From: Lentzea tibetensis
Lineage (GTDB): Bacteria > Actinomycetota > Actinomycetes > Mycobacteriales > Pseudonocardiaceae
Length of the DNA stretch: 64,000 bases
Direction: 5' to 3'
Assembly (NCBI RefSeq): GCF_007845675.1
Contig: NZ_VOBR01000005.1
Location: 124,001 to 188,000, forward strand
The notes beneath the pieces are model-generated. The model was not told the origin of the DNA. It ran no database searches and saw only the letters and a list, made by a program, of their open reading frames with translations. Position numbers and translations under genes: made by a program. Shown one piece after another: positions 9,201 through 18,541 of this stretch (position 1 is its first letter; the number at the start of each line of letters is the position of its first letter).

Positions 9201-9389
9201 CGAGCAGACCAGCACCTCGTACCGGTCCGGCAGGTTCGAGAACATGTGCGTCGAGCTGCCCAGGTCGAACGCGATCGACGTTTCGAGCGCGAGCACGGCG
9301 AGGCGATGCGGCATGGCCGGATTCTTTCACATGTTGGCTGCCAGGCCACTGGTTGTCGTGTCTCCCATCACCGACGCTGGTCGGTGTGA
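6267..9389 (+). CDS. HTH-NB-ARC-TPR regulator whose 3' end is lost (frame runs antisense into the next gene)
   Basis: The recognisable protein spans 6267 to about 8476 (about 737 residues). It has an XRE helix-turn-helix (FGAALREHRVRRGLTQQ, SVRTVQALEQGHTREPEPS), an NB-ARC ATPase (Walker A GTAGVGKTA about residue 114, Walker B MLVLLDNAG, LVTSRD, and LPLALRVAAANL), a winged-helix part (YAFHDLLRLYAAEL) and a run of TPRs. After RALVLA the frame has no stop: it continues for about 300 codons through the antisense strand of a GlxA-like regulator until TGA at 9389. That tail is not real protein homology. A deletion, or an assembly join, has removed the natural end. Start ATG 6267 follows GAGGTGG and lies 15 bases after the PH-domain gene. 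Confidence 0.75.
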   Translation: MAAECGSFGAALREHRVRRGLTQQTVAELADVSVRTVQALEQGHTREPEPSTAARLAVAVRLLWPPSDVPLPPVRPPAQLPMDARGFVGRKRQLDVLDELASGGRPVVVTGTAGVGKTALGVRWSHHARPRFPDGQLYADLRGYTTGKPMRVDEVVGRFLRGFGLPAEQVPAEPEQALVLYQSLLANRKMLVLLDNAGDAEQVRDLVPDNPDCLALVTSRDRVDGLDAGRLDLDVLDGDEARVLLCETLGADRVDEEPFAATELAELCAFLPLALRVAAANLADQPGLPIAEHVASLQEGSLLANLAVDGDPHAAVRAAFDLSYRRLSEEDQQLFGLLGLVPGQDFTARAASALLGAPAEDGLRRLASAHLVHEHAPGRYAFHDLLRLYAAELSTGDTPAGLYDWYLGNACAALRLQSPESIGLPMPELPADDFAGPAAAMAWLDAEMGNVTAAITDCRFPSLHERAWQLSDRMRSYYWTSGNFLPWRAACEAVLKLAGDNLMALASAHFALTGACTRLNDYQRSLWHGEQALALARECDWRILESATLGTMAALTYELGRMDEALRYGKAAVALGEELDAPSVVANSMVNLGSTYLDLGDYEEALACCQRGYEIAGTIDARYVEALSLGAVGTVHRKAGRPEEALRCLTSTIATLEELGDTAYVGRALFNLAETQVDLGDLDAALATAERAVEVTPQGGDHMGMSDSHRVLGRVLTARGETRRAQEHNQRALVLARHLVHRHVRGLQQVPCPFHALLRDPPAGARPGLLAEPAGERADAHPRLVGQRGQLQRFVEPLQRPRAGGCGRRVAELGHRALDELRLAALPPRRHDAVARHLVRDFAAVVGADHVQHQVDARRDARGRQHVAVVHEQHVRVQVDPRVHPAEVVRAAPVRRRRPAVEQTGRGEHERARADRHDPPGPRAVQRLVDGGLDHAVAARRQVPRARHQDRVGVAQHLEAVVRGDRVAAAGRDRAAVRRADQHLVPVRQVREHVRRAAQVERDRRFEREHGEAMRHGRILSHVGCQATGCRVSHHRRWSV
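8478..9314 (-). pseudogene. GlxA-family AraC-type regulator, 3' end missing
   Basis: About 279 residues are recognisable. A DJ-1/PfpI-like domain (residues 1-180, with [24 protein letters not shown]) is followed by an AraC DNA-binding domain (ALQRLDEPLELTALADQARMS, VRTFTRRFREETGTSPGRWI). The second helix-turn-helix stops at DMAVDQVAR, where the usual GFGS-type continuation of about 25-30 residues should follow. Beyond 8478 the frame reads the antisense of the TPR gene and stays open as far as 5535. The gene is therefore truncated tail to tail with its neighbour and probably cannot bind DNA normally. It diverges from an MFS transporter, its likely former target. Confidence 0.75.
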
Positions 9390-10660
9390 GACTGCATTGG
9401 GCCGGGGTGGTCGCCGGGGTGTCGTTCGTCGCGTTGGTGGGCGCCGCGAGTTTCCGCGCGGCGCCGGGGGCGCTCATCGCGCCGTTGCAGCAGGAGTTCG
9501 GCTGGACGACGGGCACGATCTCGCTCGCCGTGTCGATCAACCTGCTGCTGTACGGCCTGACCGCGCCGTTCGCCGCGGCGCTGATGGACCGCTTCGGCGT
9601 GCGCAGGGTCGTGGCGAGCGCGCTGGCGCTGGTGGCGGCCGGTGCCGGGCTGACCGTGTTCATGACCTCCGCGTGGCAGCTGGTGCTGCTGTGGGGCGTG
9701 GTCGTCGGGCTGGGCACCGGGTCGATGGCGCTGGCGTTCGTCGCGACGATCACCGGCCGGTGGTTCGTGCGGCACCGCGGTCTCGTCACCGGCGTGCTGA
9801 CGGCCGGTGGCGCCGCCGGGCAGCTGGTGTTCCTGCCGACCGTCGCGTGGCTCGCGGACGACTACGGCTGGCGGCCCGCGTCGCTGGTGATCTGCGCCGC
9901 CGCCCTGGCGGTCGTGCCGCTGGCGTGGTTCTTCCTGCGCGAGTACCCGCGTGACATGGGGTTGCTGCCGCTGGGCGCGACCGAGGAGCCGCCGGTTCCC
10001 GTGCACACCGAGGGTGCCGCGAAGCGTGCTCTGACGGCTCTGCGCGCTGCCGCCCGGACGCGGCCGTTCTGGTTGCTGGCCGGTGGTTTCGCGATCTGCG
10101 GCGCGTCGACGAACGGGCTCGTCGGCACGCACTTCATCCCCGCCGCGCACGACCACGGCATGCCGACGACCACAGCCGCCGGGCTGCTGGCGCTGGTCGG
10201 GATCTTCGACATCGCGGGCACGGTCGTGTCCGGTTGGCTGACCGATCGGATGGACTCGCGACTGCTGCTGGCGATCTACTACGCGCTGCGCGGGCTGTCG
10301 CTGCTGGTGCTGCCGCAGCTGTTCGCGGCGTCGGCGCACCCGTCGATGCTCGTGTTCATCATCTTCTACGGCCTGGACTGGGTCGCGACCGTGCCGCCGA
10401 CGGTCGCGTTGTGCCGCCAGTACTTCGGGATGTCCGGCCCGGTGGTGTTCGGCTGGGTGTTCGCCTCGCACCAGGTGGGCGCGGCGTTCGCGGCGACGGC
10501 GGCCGGGCTCACCCGCGACCACCTCGGCGCGTACGACCTCGCCTGGTACGTCGCGGGCGGCCTGTCGATCGGGGCTGCCGTCTTGTCAGCGTCGCTTGCG
10601 CGAGGTCCCGAAGATCCCGCGCGTGATCTCGCGCGCGAGAGCGCTACCAGCCGAGCGTAG
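9386..10660 (+). CDS. MFS transporter
   Basis: About 424 residues with twelve predicted membrane helices and the MFS motif after helix 2 (AALMDRFGVRRVVASALAL). The helix-4/5 region (GLVTGVLTAGGAAGQLVFLP) and central loop fit the monocarboxylate/oxalate-type or CynX-like group of major-facilitator exporters. The GTG at 9386 (VRLHWAGVVAGVSF) is preferred because it starts the first helix; an upstream in-frame ATG-less extension to 9353 looks non-coding. It is divergent from the GlxA-like regulator with about 70 bases between. Its last 25 residues overlap the 3' end of the converging ATPase gene by 75 bases and look non-conserved, as if the native stop were lost. Confidence 0.85.
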   Translation: MRLHWAGVVAGVSFVALVGAASFRAAPGALIAPLQQEFGWTTGTISLAVSINLLLYGLTAPFAAALMDRFGVRRVVASALALVAAGAGLTVFMTSAWQLVLLWGVVVGLGTGSMALAFVATITGRWFVRHRGLVTGVLTAGGAAGQLVFLPTVAWLADDYGWRPASLVICAAALAVVPLAWFFLREYPRDMGLLPLGATEEPPVPVHTEGAAKRALTALRAAARTRPFWLLAGGFAICGASTNGLVGTHFIPAAHDHGMPTTTAAGLLALVGIFDIAGTVVSGWLTDRMDSRLLLAIYYALRGLSLLVLPQLFAASAHPSMLVFIIFYGLDWVATVPPTVALCRQYFGMSGPVVFGWVFASHQVGAAFAATAAGLTRDHLGAYDLAWYVAGGLSIGAAVLSASLARGPEDPARDLARESATSRA

Positions 10661-12106
10661 GAAGGACTTCACCGCCGAGTTGCCGAGCACCTTCTCGACG
10701 AGTCCCGGTTCGTCCTTCTCCGGCTTCGGCTGTTCCTGAGGTGGCGCCTCTCCCTCTTGCCGGGGAGGCGCCACCTTCTGCATCAGCTGCTCGTAGGCCG
10801 ACTCCCGGTCGACGGTCTCGCCGTACTTGCCGTTGAGGTCGGACGACGCCGCGGCCTGCTTGATCGCGTCGGTGCCGATGGTGTCCATCAGGCTGCGGGG
10901 CGCGCGGAGCCTGGTCCACGCGACCGGGGTCGGCGCGCCCTTCTCGCTGAGCACGGTGATGACGGCCTCGCCGATGCCGAGCGACGTGAGGGCCTTCTCC
11001 AGGTCGTAGTGCGGCGTCGTCGGGTACGTCTTCACCGTGCGCGCCAACGCCTTCTGGTCGTCCGGCGTGAACGCGCGCAACGCGTGCTGGACGCGGGCGC
11101 CGAGCTGGGACAGCACCTCGTTCGGCACGTCCGTGGGCAGCTGCGTGCAGAAGAAGATGCCGACGCCCTTGGACCGGATCAGCTTCACGGTCTGGGTGAT
11201 CTTCTCCAGGAACGCCTTGGAGGCGTCCGCGAACACCAGGTGCGCCTCGTCGAAGAAGAAGACGAGCTTCGGCTTGTCCAGGTCGCCCTCCTCGGGCAAC
11301 GTCTCGAACAGCTCGGCCAGCAGCCACATCAGGAACGTGGAGAACAGCGCCGGGTTCGACTGCAGGTCGCCGATCTCCAGCAGGCTGATGAGGCCTTTGC
11401 CGTCCTTGTTCCGCATGAGGTCGTTGGGGTCGAGCTCCGGCTCGCCGAAGAACCGGTCGCCGCCCTGCGCCTCGAGGTTCACCAGCGCGCGCAGGATCAC
11501 GCCCGCGGTGGCGCTCGCGACCCCGCCGATGCCCTTGAGGTCTTCCTTGCCCTCGTCGCTCGTCAGGTGCGTGATGACGGCGCGCAGGTCCTTGGTGTCC
11601 AGCAGTGGGAGACCGCGGCTGTCCGCCCAGTGGAAGATCAGGCCGAGCGTCGACTCCTGGGTGTCGTTGAGCCCCAGCACCTTCGACAGCAGGATCGGGC
11701 CGAAGCTGGTGATCGTCGCGCGCAGCGGGACGCCGATGCCGCCGGTGCCGATCGACAGGAACTGGACGGGGAACGCGGTCGCCTGCCAGTCGTCACCGGT
11801 CTCGCCGGCTCGCGTGGTGATCCGGTCGCTCGACGCACCCTGCTGCGACAGCCCGGAGAGATCGCCCTTCACGTCCGCCATCAGCACCGGAACGCCCGCG
11901 TTGCTGAGCTGTTCCGCGATGAGCTGCAACGTCTTGGTCTTGCCCGTACCGGTCGCGCCCGCCACCAGACCATGCCGGTTGATCATGGAAAGCGGGATGC
12001 GGACGTGCGCGGTCGGCTCGACCGTCGCGTCGACCAGTACGGCACCGAGTTCGATGGCCGTACCTTCGAGGGCGTAACCAGCAGCGATCTCAGCTTGAGC
12101 CGTCAT
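10586..12106 (-). CDS. HerA-like / DUF853 AAA+ ATPase
   Basis: A 506-residue P-loop ATPase of the HerA-FtsK group (DUF853, YjgR-like). It begins MTAQAEIAAGYALEG, which resembles the usual family start. Walker A is GATGTGKTKT (about residue 50) and Walker B is LVFFFDEAHLVF, followed by the sensor region GIFFCTQLPTDVP. A Pro/Glu/Lys-rich linker near the C terminus precedes a conserved tail, SFLRSAGSALAREITRGIF. The role is unproven; DNA-translocase-like activity is known for HerA relatives. I chose ATG 12106; an in-frame ATG 33 bases upstream is possible. It converges on the MFS gene with a 75-base overlap and diverges from orn. Confidence 0.9.
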   Translation of the reverse strand: MTAQAEIAAGYALEGTAIELGAVLVDATVEPTAHVRIPLSMINRHGLVAGATGTGKTKTLQLIAEQLSNAGVPVLMADVKGDLSGLSQQGASSDRITTRAGETGDDWQATAFPVQFLSIGTGGIGVPLRATITSFGPILLSKVLGLNDTQESTLGLIFHWADSRGLPLLDTKDLRAVITHLTSDEGKEDLKGIGGVASATAGVILRALVNLEAQGGDRFFGEPELDPNDLMRNKDGKGLISLLEIGDLQSNPALFSTFLMWLLAELFETLPEEGDLDKPKLVFFFDEAHLVFADASKAFLEKITQTVKLIRSKGVGIFFCTQLPTDVPNEVLSQLGARVQHALRAFTPDDQKALARTVKTYPTTPHYDLEKALTSLGIGEAVITVLSEKGAPTPVAWTRLRAPRSLMDTIGTDAIKQAAASSDLNGKYGETVDRESAYEQLMQKVAPPRQEGEAPPQEQPKPEKDEPGLVEKVLGNSAVKSFLRSAGSALAREITRGIFGTSRKRR

Positions 12107-12165
12107 GACGAACGAGCGTAACCAGGTTGCCTCCATGCGCCACTCGAAGTTGAAGCGTTGACCAC

Positions 12166-12171
12166 TAGGCT
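12166..12171 (+). promoter_or_regulatory. Possible -10 element of orn
   Basis: TAGGCT ends 10 bases before ATG 12182 and there is no clear ribosome site in between, which suggests a leaderless or very short leader transcript. Inference only. Confidence 0.25.
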
Positions 12172-12181
12172 TCGTCGGGTG

Positions 12182-12784
12182 ATGGAACGTCTGGTGTGGA
12201 TCGACTGTGAGATGACCGGACTCGATCTGGGCAAGGACGCCTTGATCGAGATCGCGGCCCTGGTCACCGACGCGGAGCTCAACGTGCTCGGCGAAGGTGT
12301 GGACGTGGTGATCCACGCCGACGACGAGGTGCTCGACTCCATGCCGGAAGTCGTCATGCAGATGCACGCCAAGTCCGGGCTCACCGAAGAGGTCAAGCGC
12401 TCGACGGTGACGATGGATGAGGCCGAGGCGCTGGTGCTGGCCTACATCAAGGAATGGGTGCCGGACCCGCGCACCGCTCCGCTGGCTGGCAACTCGATCG
12501 CGACGGACCGCGGCTTCATCGCCCGCGACATGCCGACGCTCGACGCGCACCTGCACTACCGCATGGTCGACGTGTCGTCGATCAAGGAGCTGTGCAGGCG
12601 CTGGTACCCGCGGATCTACTACGCGCAGCCCGGAAAGGGCCTCGCGCACCGAGCGCTGGCGGACATCAAGGAGTCGATCCGCGAGCTCGCCTACTACCGG
12701 CGCACCGCGTTCGTCCCGCAGCCGGGGCCGTCCACGGAGCAGGCCCAGGCCGTGGCCGCTGAGCTGCTGAAAGACGCGGACTGA
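12182..12784 (+). CDS. orn: Oligoribonuclease
   Basis: A 200-residue DEDDh 3'-5' exonuclease that degrades 2-5-nucleotide RNA fragments left by RNases and removes pGpG in cyclic-di-GMP breakdown. All four acidic residues and the histidine are visible: [10 protein letters not shown] (Asp and Glu of ExoI), [11 protein letters not shown] (Asp of ExoII), and [11 protein letters not shown] (His and Asp of ExoIII). The length matches the family. The start [11 protein letters not shown] is standard; GTG 12179 directly before it is an alternative. It is a housekeeping gene followed by tRNA-His, a common actinobacterial neighbourhood. Confidence 0.97.
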   Translation: MERLVWIDCEMTGLDLGKDALIEIAALVTDAELNVLGEGVDVVIHADDEVLDSMPEVVMQMHAKSGLTEEVKRSTVTMDEAEALVLAYIKEWVPDPRTAPLAGNSIATDRGFIARDMPTLDAHLHYRMVDVSSIKELCRRWYPRIYYAQPGKGLAHRALADIKESIRELAYYRRTAFVPQPGPSTEQAQAVAAELLKDAD

Positions 12785-12850
12785 CCCCCTGATTTCAATT
12801 TCGCTGGATCCTCACGCTATGCTTTCGGAGCCGGTGCGAACCGGCCAATG

Positions 12851-12923
12851 GTGGGTGTAGCTCAGCCGGTAGAGCACTGGGTTGTGATCCCAGGTGTCGC
12901 GGGTTCAAGTCCCGTCACTCACC
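12851..12923 (+). tRNA. tRNA-His (GTG anticodon)
   Basis: A cloverleaf is readable. The acceptor stem is GTGGGTG with CACTCAC (one G-T pair), the D arm contains GCTCAGCCGGTAGAGC, and the anticodon arm is CTGGG-TTGTGAT-CCCAG with anticodon GTG at 12884-12886. The T arm is GCGGG-TTCAAGT-CCCGT. The discriminator is C and the base before the stem (12850) is G, giving the G-1:C73 pair typical of histidine tRNA. CCA is not encoded. Confidence 0.97.
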
Positions 12924-12928
12924 CGATT

Positions 12929-12985
12929 CCGAGGGCGAGGCATATCTGCGGAAAGCGCAGATCTCCTCGCCCTCGGGCTATTTTC
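12929..12985 (+). terminator. Terminator of tRNA-His
   Basis: A 12-bp outer stem CCGAGGGCGAGG (12929-12940) pairs with CCTCGCCCTCGG (12965-12976), with an inner stem formed by CTGCG and CGCAG. It is followed by GCTATTTTC. Its position just after the tRNA and its T-run support intrinsic termination. Confidence 0.8.
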
Positions 12986-13029
12986 TGGGGGCCGAGCCCC
13001 CAGGCCCCAGCCGGGGGCTGCGCCCCCGG
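12985..13029. repeat. Two GC-rich tri-loop hairpins in the ABC-F leader
   Basis: CTGGGGGC-cga-GCCCCCAG (12985-13003) and CCGGGGGC-tgc-GCCCCCGG (13011-13029) are perfect 8-bp stems in tandem, and further C- and G-runs follow to 13045. They sit between the tRNA-His terminator and the ABC-F gene. Such GC hairpins are common dispersed elements in actinomycetes, but they could also act as a leader structure for the ABC-F gene. Confidence 0.6.
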
Positions 13030-13085
13030 ACCCCCGGTGGGCTCGGCTTCGCCATCGCCCCCCTTCCTTGTGGCCCGGGAGTGTT

Positions 13086-14698
<1,613 letters not shown>

Positions 14699-14702
<4 letters not shown>

Positions 14703-16699
14703 CGCAGTGCCACGTGCATCAGCACGGTGGTGCTGTTGTGCGGAATGCTGTCCTTGTCACCGTTCGACGTGGTGAGCCAGAGCCCGCCGTCCGGTGACCT
14801 CTCGACGGTCCGCAGCCGCCCGTAGTGGCCCTCGAAGTACGACGTGGGCGCACCGAGCCCCTGCCGCGTGATCGGCATCCGGTAGAGCTTCTGCCCGCGC
14901 AGCGCCGCCAGGTACAGCACGTCGTTCACGATCGTCAGACCGGACGGCGACGCCGCCGACACGGGCGAGGTCCACTGCGGCTTGACGAACGTCGGCTCGT
15001 CGCAGGCGCCCGCGGTGCCTTCGCAGGCGGGCCAGCCGTAGTTGCCGCCCGGCTTGATGAGGTTGACCTCGTCCATGATCGAGTTGCCGAACTCGGCCTC
15101 CCAGAGGCGTCCGCGCGAGTCGAACGCGAGGCCCTGGACGTTGCGGTGGCCGTAGCTGTAGACGTACTTGCCGGGGAACGGGTTGTCGCGCGGGACGCTG
15201 CCGTCCGGGTTGACGCGCAACACCTTGCCGCCCAGCGAGTTCAGGTCCTGCGCGAACTGCGGCACCTGGCCGTCGCCGGTCGCGATGTAGAGCTTGCCGT
15301 CCGGGCCGAACCGCAGCCGGCCGCCGTTGTGGAACTTGTTGCGCGGCGCGCCGGTGAGCAGAACCTGGTGGTCGGTCAGCTTTCCGTCCGCCAGGCGCAT
15401 GCGCACGAGCCGGTTGTCGGTCGGGCTGGTGTGGTAGAGGTAGATCCACTCGCCGCGTCGTTCGACGCCGAGCAGGCCGCCCTCGCCGTCGGTGCTGACG
15501 ACGTTGGGGACGTGGCCCACCACGGTCTTCTCGCCGGTGCGGGTCACCCGGACGACGTCGGCGGAGTCGCGTTGCGCGTACAGCGCCGAGCCGTCCGGCA
15601 GGAACTCGAGGCCCCACGGGACGTCCGTGTCGGCCACGACGCGGGTCATCTGGCCGACCGCGTCGCGTCCCCTGGTCGTGGTCACCGCGACCGGCTCGGT
15701 GAACGCGGAGCTCTTGCCCGAGGTGTCGATCGCCTTGACCGTGAACGCGTACGCGGTGTTCGCGGCCAGGCCGGAGATCGTGGCGTTCGGGGTGGCGGAC
15801 GTGCCGGCCTGCGCACCCTCGCGGAACACCGCGTAGCTCGCGACGCCGACGTTGTCCGTGGACGCGGTCCAGGTCAGCGCGACACCGTTCGCCGTGGGCA
15901 CGGCTCTGACGTTCGTCGGGACCGACGGCGGTTCGTTGTCCACCACCGCGGGCGGCGTGGTGATGTTCACCGTGTTGCTGGCCTGCGAGACGTTGCCCGC
16001 CGCGTCACGGGCGTTGACGTAGAACGAGTACGGCGTGTTCGGGTTCAGGCGCGTGACGTTGTTGTTGTTCGTCGCGCCACCGTCGACGGTCTTCACGAAC
16101 GCGCCGGAGTTGTAGATGTCGTAGGCGACGACCTGCACGTTGTCGGCCGCAGGCGTCCACTCGAGGCGCACCGAGGTGGCCGTCGACGCGGTGGCCCTGA
16201 GGCCGGCGGGCGGATTCGGCGGCGTGACGTCGACGACGCCGGGCTTGCCGTAGACCTGGAACTCGGGAATCTCGTAGCTGTCGTAACAGGGTCGCTCCAG
16301 GTAGACCCGGATGAACCGCCCGTTCGCGGTCAGGTCGTCGCGGTCGATCGTGCCACCGTTGCCGATCGACGTCCGGTGGATCTCGTTCCAGTAGATGCCG
16401 TCCGGGGACGTCTGCACCTCGAAGACGCGCCCGCACTCACGGCCCCAGCTCAGGACGAACCGGTTGATCGTGGAGATGGCGCCGAGGTCGAGCGTCAGCC
16501 ACTGGTTCTGCTCACGCCCGGCGCGCCAGCTGGTGCGCGGGTTCCCGTCGGTCGTCTTGGTGGCGGTGTGCCGCGCGCTCGGCTCGCTGGACGCGGTGGC
16601 GACGGCCTTCAGAGGTGGTTCTCCGGCGTGCGCGGCGGGGGTGAGCCCCAGCACGACCGCCGCGGTGGTGGCGAGGACGAGAAGTCTTCGCAAGGCCAC
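14699..16699 (-). CDS. Secreted PQQ-type sugar dehydrogenase with discoidin and FnIII domains
   Basis: A 666-residue exported protein. After a signal peptide (LLVLATTAAVVLGLTPAAHA) come an F5/8 type C (discoidin/CBM32-like) domain (about 30-155, WLTLDLGAISTINRFVLSWG), two fibronectin-III domains (about 160-245 and 255-345) and a glucose/sorbosone dehydrogenase beta-propeller. The propeller shows WGLEFLPDGS, FHNGGRLRFGPDGKLYIATGD and EAEFGNSIMDEVNLI. The propeller family oxidises aldoses with PQQ and calcium; the binding modules suggest a polysaccharide-bound substrate. GTG 16699 is chosen because GGGAGG lies 5 bases upstream. Whether the enzyme holds PQQ or is a non-catalytic homologue is not visible. 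Confidence 0.88.
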
Positions 16700-16771
16700 G
16701 GTGCCTCCCAGGTAGGTATGGGCGGCGGTGGCGCGGCCAGCTTTCCACAAACGTTTTCACGCGGCCAGAGC

Positions 16772-16804
16772 AAAACGCCCGACGCGATCCGCGCCGGGCG
16801 TTTT
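16772..16804. terminator. Terminator between the L,D-transpeptidase and the sugar dehydrogenase
   Basis: AAAACGCCCG (16772-16781) and CGGGCGTTTT (16795-16804) are perfect complements around a 13-base loop, giving a T-run in either direction. It lies just beyond the stop of the L,D-transpeptidase, whose transcript it should end. Confidence 0.85.
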
Positions 16805-16819
16805 GGCTGTTATGACTGT

Positions 16820-18001
16820 TTAGCGGTTGCCCTTCACCCACTGGTCCCACGGGACCTGCCAGTCGCCGAAGCCGTCCCACGACTCCAGCGCCGGACCGCC
16901 CGAGTTGCGGACGATGACGATGTCCCCCTGCTTGGCGTTGTCGAAGAAGAACTTCGCGTTCGCCGGCGCCAGGTTGAGGCAGCCGTGGCTGACGTTGCGG
17001 TAACCCTGGTCGCCGACCGACCACGGCGCCGAGTGGACGAAGATCCCGCTGTTGGACATGCGGGTCGCCCAGTCGACCGGCGTCTTGTAGCCGCCGTTCT
17101 CCAGCGCCAGGCCGTACGTCGTCGAGTCCATGATCATGTGGTCGCGCTTCTCGGTGATCACGTACGTTCCGACGGGCGTGGTGTTCGCGGCGTTGCCCAT
17201 GGACGTCGGCACGGTGCGGGTGACCACGCCGTTGACCTTGGTGACGAGCTGGTGCGTGCCACCGTCGGCCTCGTGGATCACGGAGTCACCGATGACCGTG
17301 TTGATGGTCCGGTCCTCCTGGCCGTACACGCCGTTGCCCATGTGCTTGCCGTACACCTTGACGTGCATGGTGACCTTGGTGCCCGGCTTCCAGAACTCCT
17401 GCGGCCGCCAGTGGACTTCCTTCTCGTTGAACCAGTAGAAGGCGCCCTCGACCTTGGGGTCGGTGGTGATCTGGATGGCCTGCTCGGCCGCGATCTTGTC
17501 CGTGACCTTCTCGTCGAAGTAGAACGCCAGCGGCTGCCCGACACCGACCGTCGAGCCGTCCATCGGGTTCGTCGAGACGAACGTCTGCGTACGAGGCTTC
17601 ACCGTCGAAAAGCTCGACGTCTTCGTCTGCGGCTTCCCGTCCTCACCGACACCGGTGGCGGTCAGCTTGTAAGTCTTGCCGTAACCGAGCATCTCGGCGT
17701 TCGTCCACTGCGTGCCCTCGGCGTTCAGGTGCCCCTGGACGGCCTTGCCCTCACCGTTGGTCAGCGTGACCTCGGTGAGCTTCCCGTCCGCGGCGGTCGC
17801 GATCACCGGCAACCCCGGCGCGACGTCCGCGGCACCCTCGTTCAGCGCGAGCGTGAGCGTCACCGGCTTGGGCGGCGGTGGAGTGGAGGAGGACGCTGCG
17901 CTCCCTTGCGCCGTCTCCCCGTTTCCCGAGCACGCTGTGATCAAGGTCGCAGCGAGCGCCACCGCGACCAGACCCGCGCCCCGCTTGCCCCACATCCCCA
18001 T
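16820..18001 (-). CDS. L,D-transpeptidase lipoprotein (Ig-like domain plus YkuD)
   Basis: A 393-residue lipoprotein that makes 3-3 crosslinks in peptidoglycan. The signal peptide ends in lipobox LITAC (lipidated Cys 24). A Thr/Pro linker is followed by bacterial Ig-like domains (about 45-235) and a YkuD catalytic domain with FVHSAPWSVGDQGYRN and SHGCLNL, whose Cys (about 341) is the nucleophile. A short Trp-rich tail ends the protein, as in LdtMt2-type enzymes. Start ATG 18001 follows GGAAG; an upstream open frame to 18235 is untranslated leader. Domain order and length match mycobacterial and actinomycete Ldt enzymes, which are carbapenem targets. Confidence 0.93.
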   Translation of the reverse strand: MGMWGKRGAGLVAVALAATLITACSGNGETAQGSAASSSTPPPPKPVTLTLALNEGAADVAPGLPVIATAADGKLTEVTLTNGEGKAVQGHLNAEGTQWTNAEMLGYGKTYKLTATGVGEDGKPQTKTSSFSTVKPRTQTFVSTNPMDGSTVGVGQPLAFYFDEKVTDKIAAEQAIQITTDPKVEGAFYWFNEKEVHWRPQEFWKPGTKVTMHVKVYGKHMGNGVYGQEDRTINTVIGDSVIHEADGGTHQLVTKVNGVVTRTVPTSMGNAANTTPVGTYVITEKRDHMIMDSTTYGLALENGGYKTPVDWATRMSNSGIFVHSAPWSVGDQGYRNVSHGCLNLAPANAKFFFDNAKQGDIVIVRNSGGPALESWDGFGDWQVPWDQWVKGNR

Positions 18002-18235
18002 CGACTGCTTCCGATCTACTTGTTCCCCAGACACCCGAGACTGCCTGCTATCAAGCTGTTTTGGTGTCCCCCGACAAGGTGACGCCATCAAGGTTGTCCA
18101 CGTTGCCCAGGATGCTGGATCGTTACCAGTCCGAAGTAGTCCCGGACCCCGGCTGACCAGCCGATTGGGAACCGCGCGAACCCCTGTGCTAATGTTCTCC
18201 ACGTCGGAACGAGCAAGACAGACCGACACCCGCAT

Positions 18236-18309
18236 GCGCCGCTAGCTCAGTTGGTTAGAGCAGCTGACTCTTAATCAGCGGGTCCGGGGTTCGAGTCCCT
18301 GGCGGCGTA
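18236..18309 (+). tRNA. tRNA-Lys (CTT anticodon)
   Basis: A complete cloverleaf. The acceptor stem is GCGCCGC with GCGGCGT (terminal G-T pair), the D arm has GCTCAGTTGGTTAGAGC, and the anticodon arm is GCTGA-CTCTTAA-TCAGC with CTT at 18270-18272. The T arm is CGGGG-TTCGAGT-CCCTG. The discriminator is A and CCA is not encoded. A perfect terminator follows. A near copy of the last five bases plus terminator occurs at 41255. Confidence 0.97.
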
Positions 18310-18312
18310 CAT

Positions 18313-18357
18313 CGAAGAAGCAGGTTAATCTCCGGATTAACCTGCTTCTTCGTTTTT
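18313..18357 (+). terminator. Terminator of tRNA-Lys
   Basis: A perfect 18-bp stem: 18313-18330 with 18335-18352, tetraloop tccg, followed by TTTTT. The sequence from 18305 to 18351 recurs at 41255-41301 with 43 of 47 bases identical. Confidence 0.95.
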
Positions 18358-18541
18358 GTGCGTTTTCATACGAACTCCCCTTCTCCGGTTTGCCGGCCCG
18401 AGGACATCCCTGGGATTAAGGGATCAGGCTGCTCCGGCCGCGGTGTGGTGGAAGCGCTCGGTGAGCTCCTGCTCGAGAGCGTCTGGCGAGGGGTAACAGC
18501 GGTCCCTCCCTCCCGCGTGAGACCGCTCCTACGGTGAAGGG

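Noticed and set aside
5535-9314. A 1259-codon minus-strand frame from the GlxA-like start
   Set aside because: Only its first 279 codons have homology; the rest is antisense to the TPR and PH-domain genes.
14825-18082. A 1085-codon plus-strand frame across the sugar dehydrogenase and L,D-transpeptidase genes
   Set aside because: It is antisense to two genes with clear domains; its Arg/Ala/Val-rich translation is a GC-bias shadow.
18423-18530. A minus-strand stretch ending ALEQELTERFHHTAAGAA and a stop, left of the aldo/keto reductase
   Set aside because: It looks like a protein C terminus but is only about 30 codons with no start; it may be a gene relic, too short to support.
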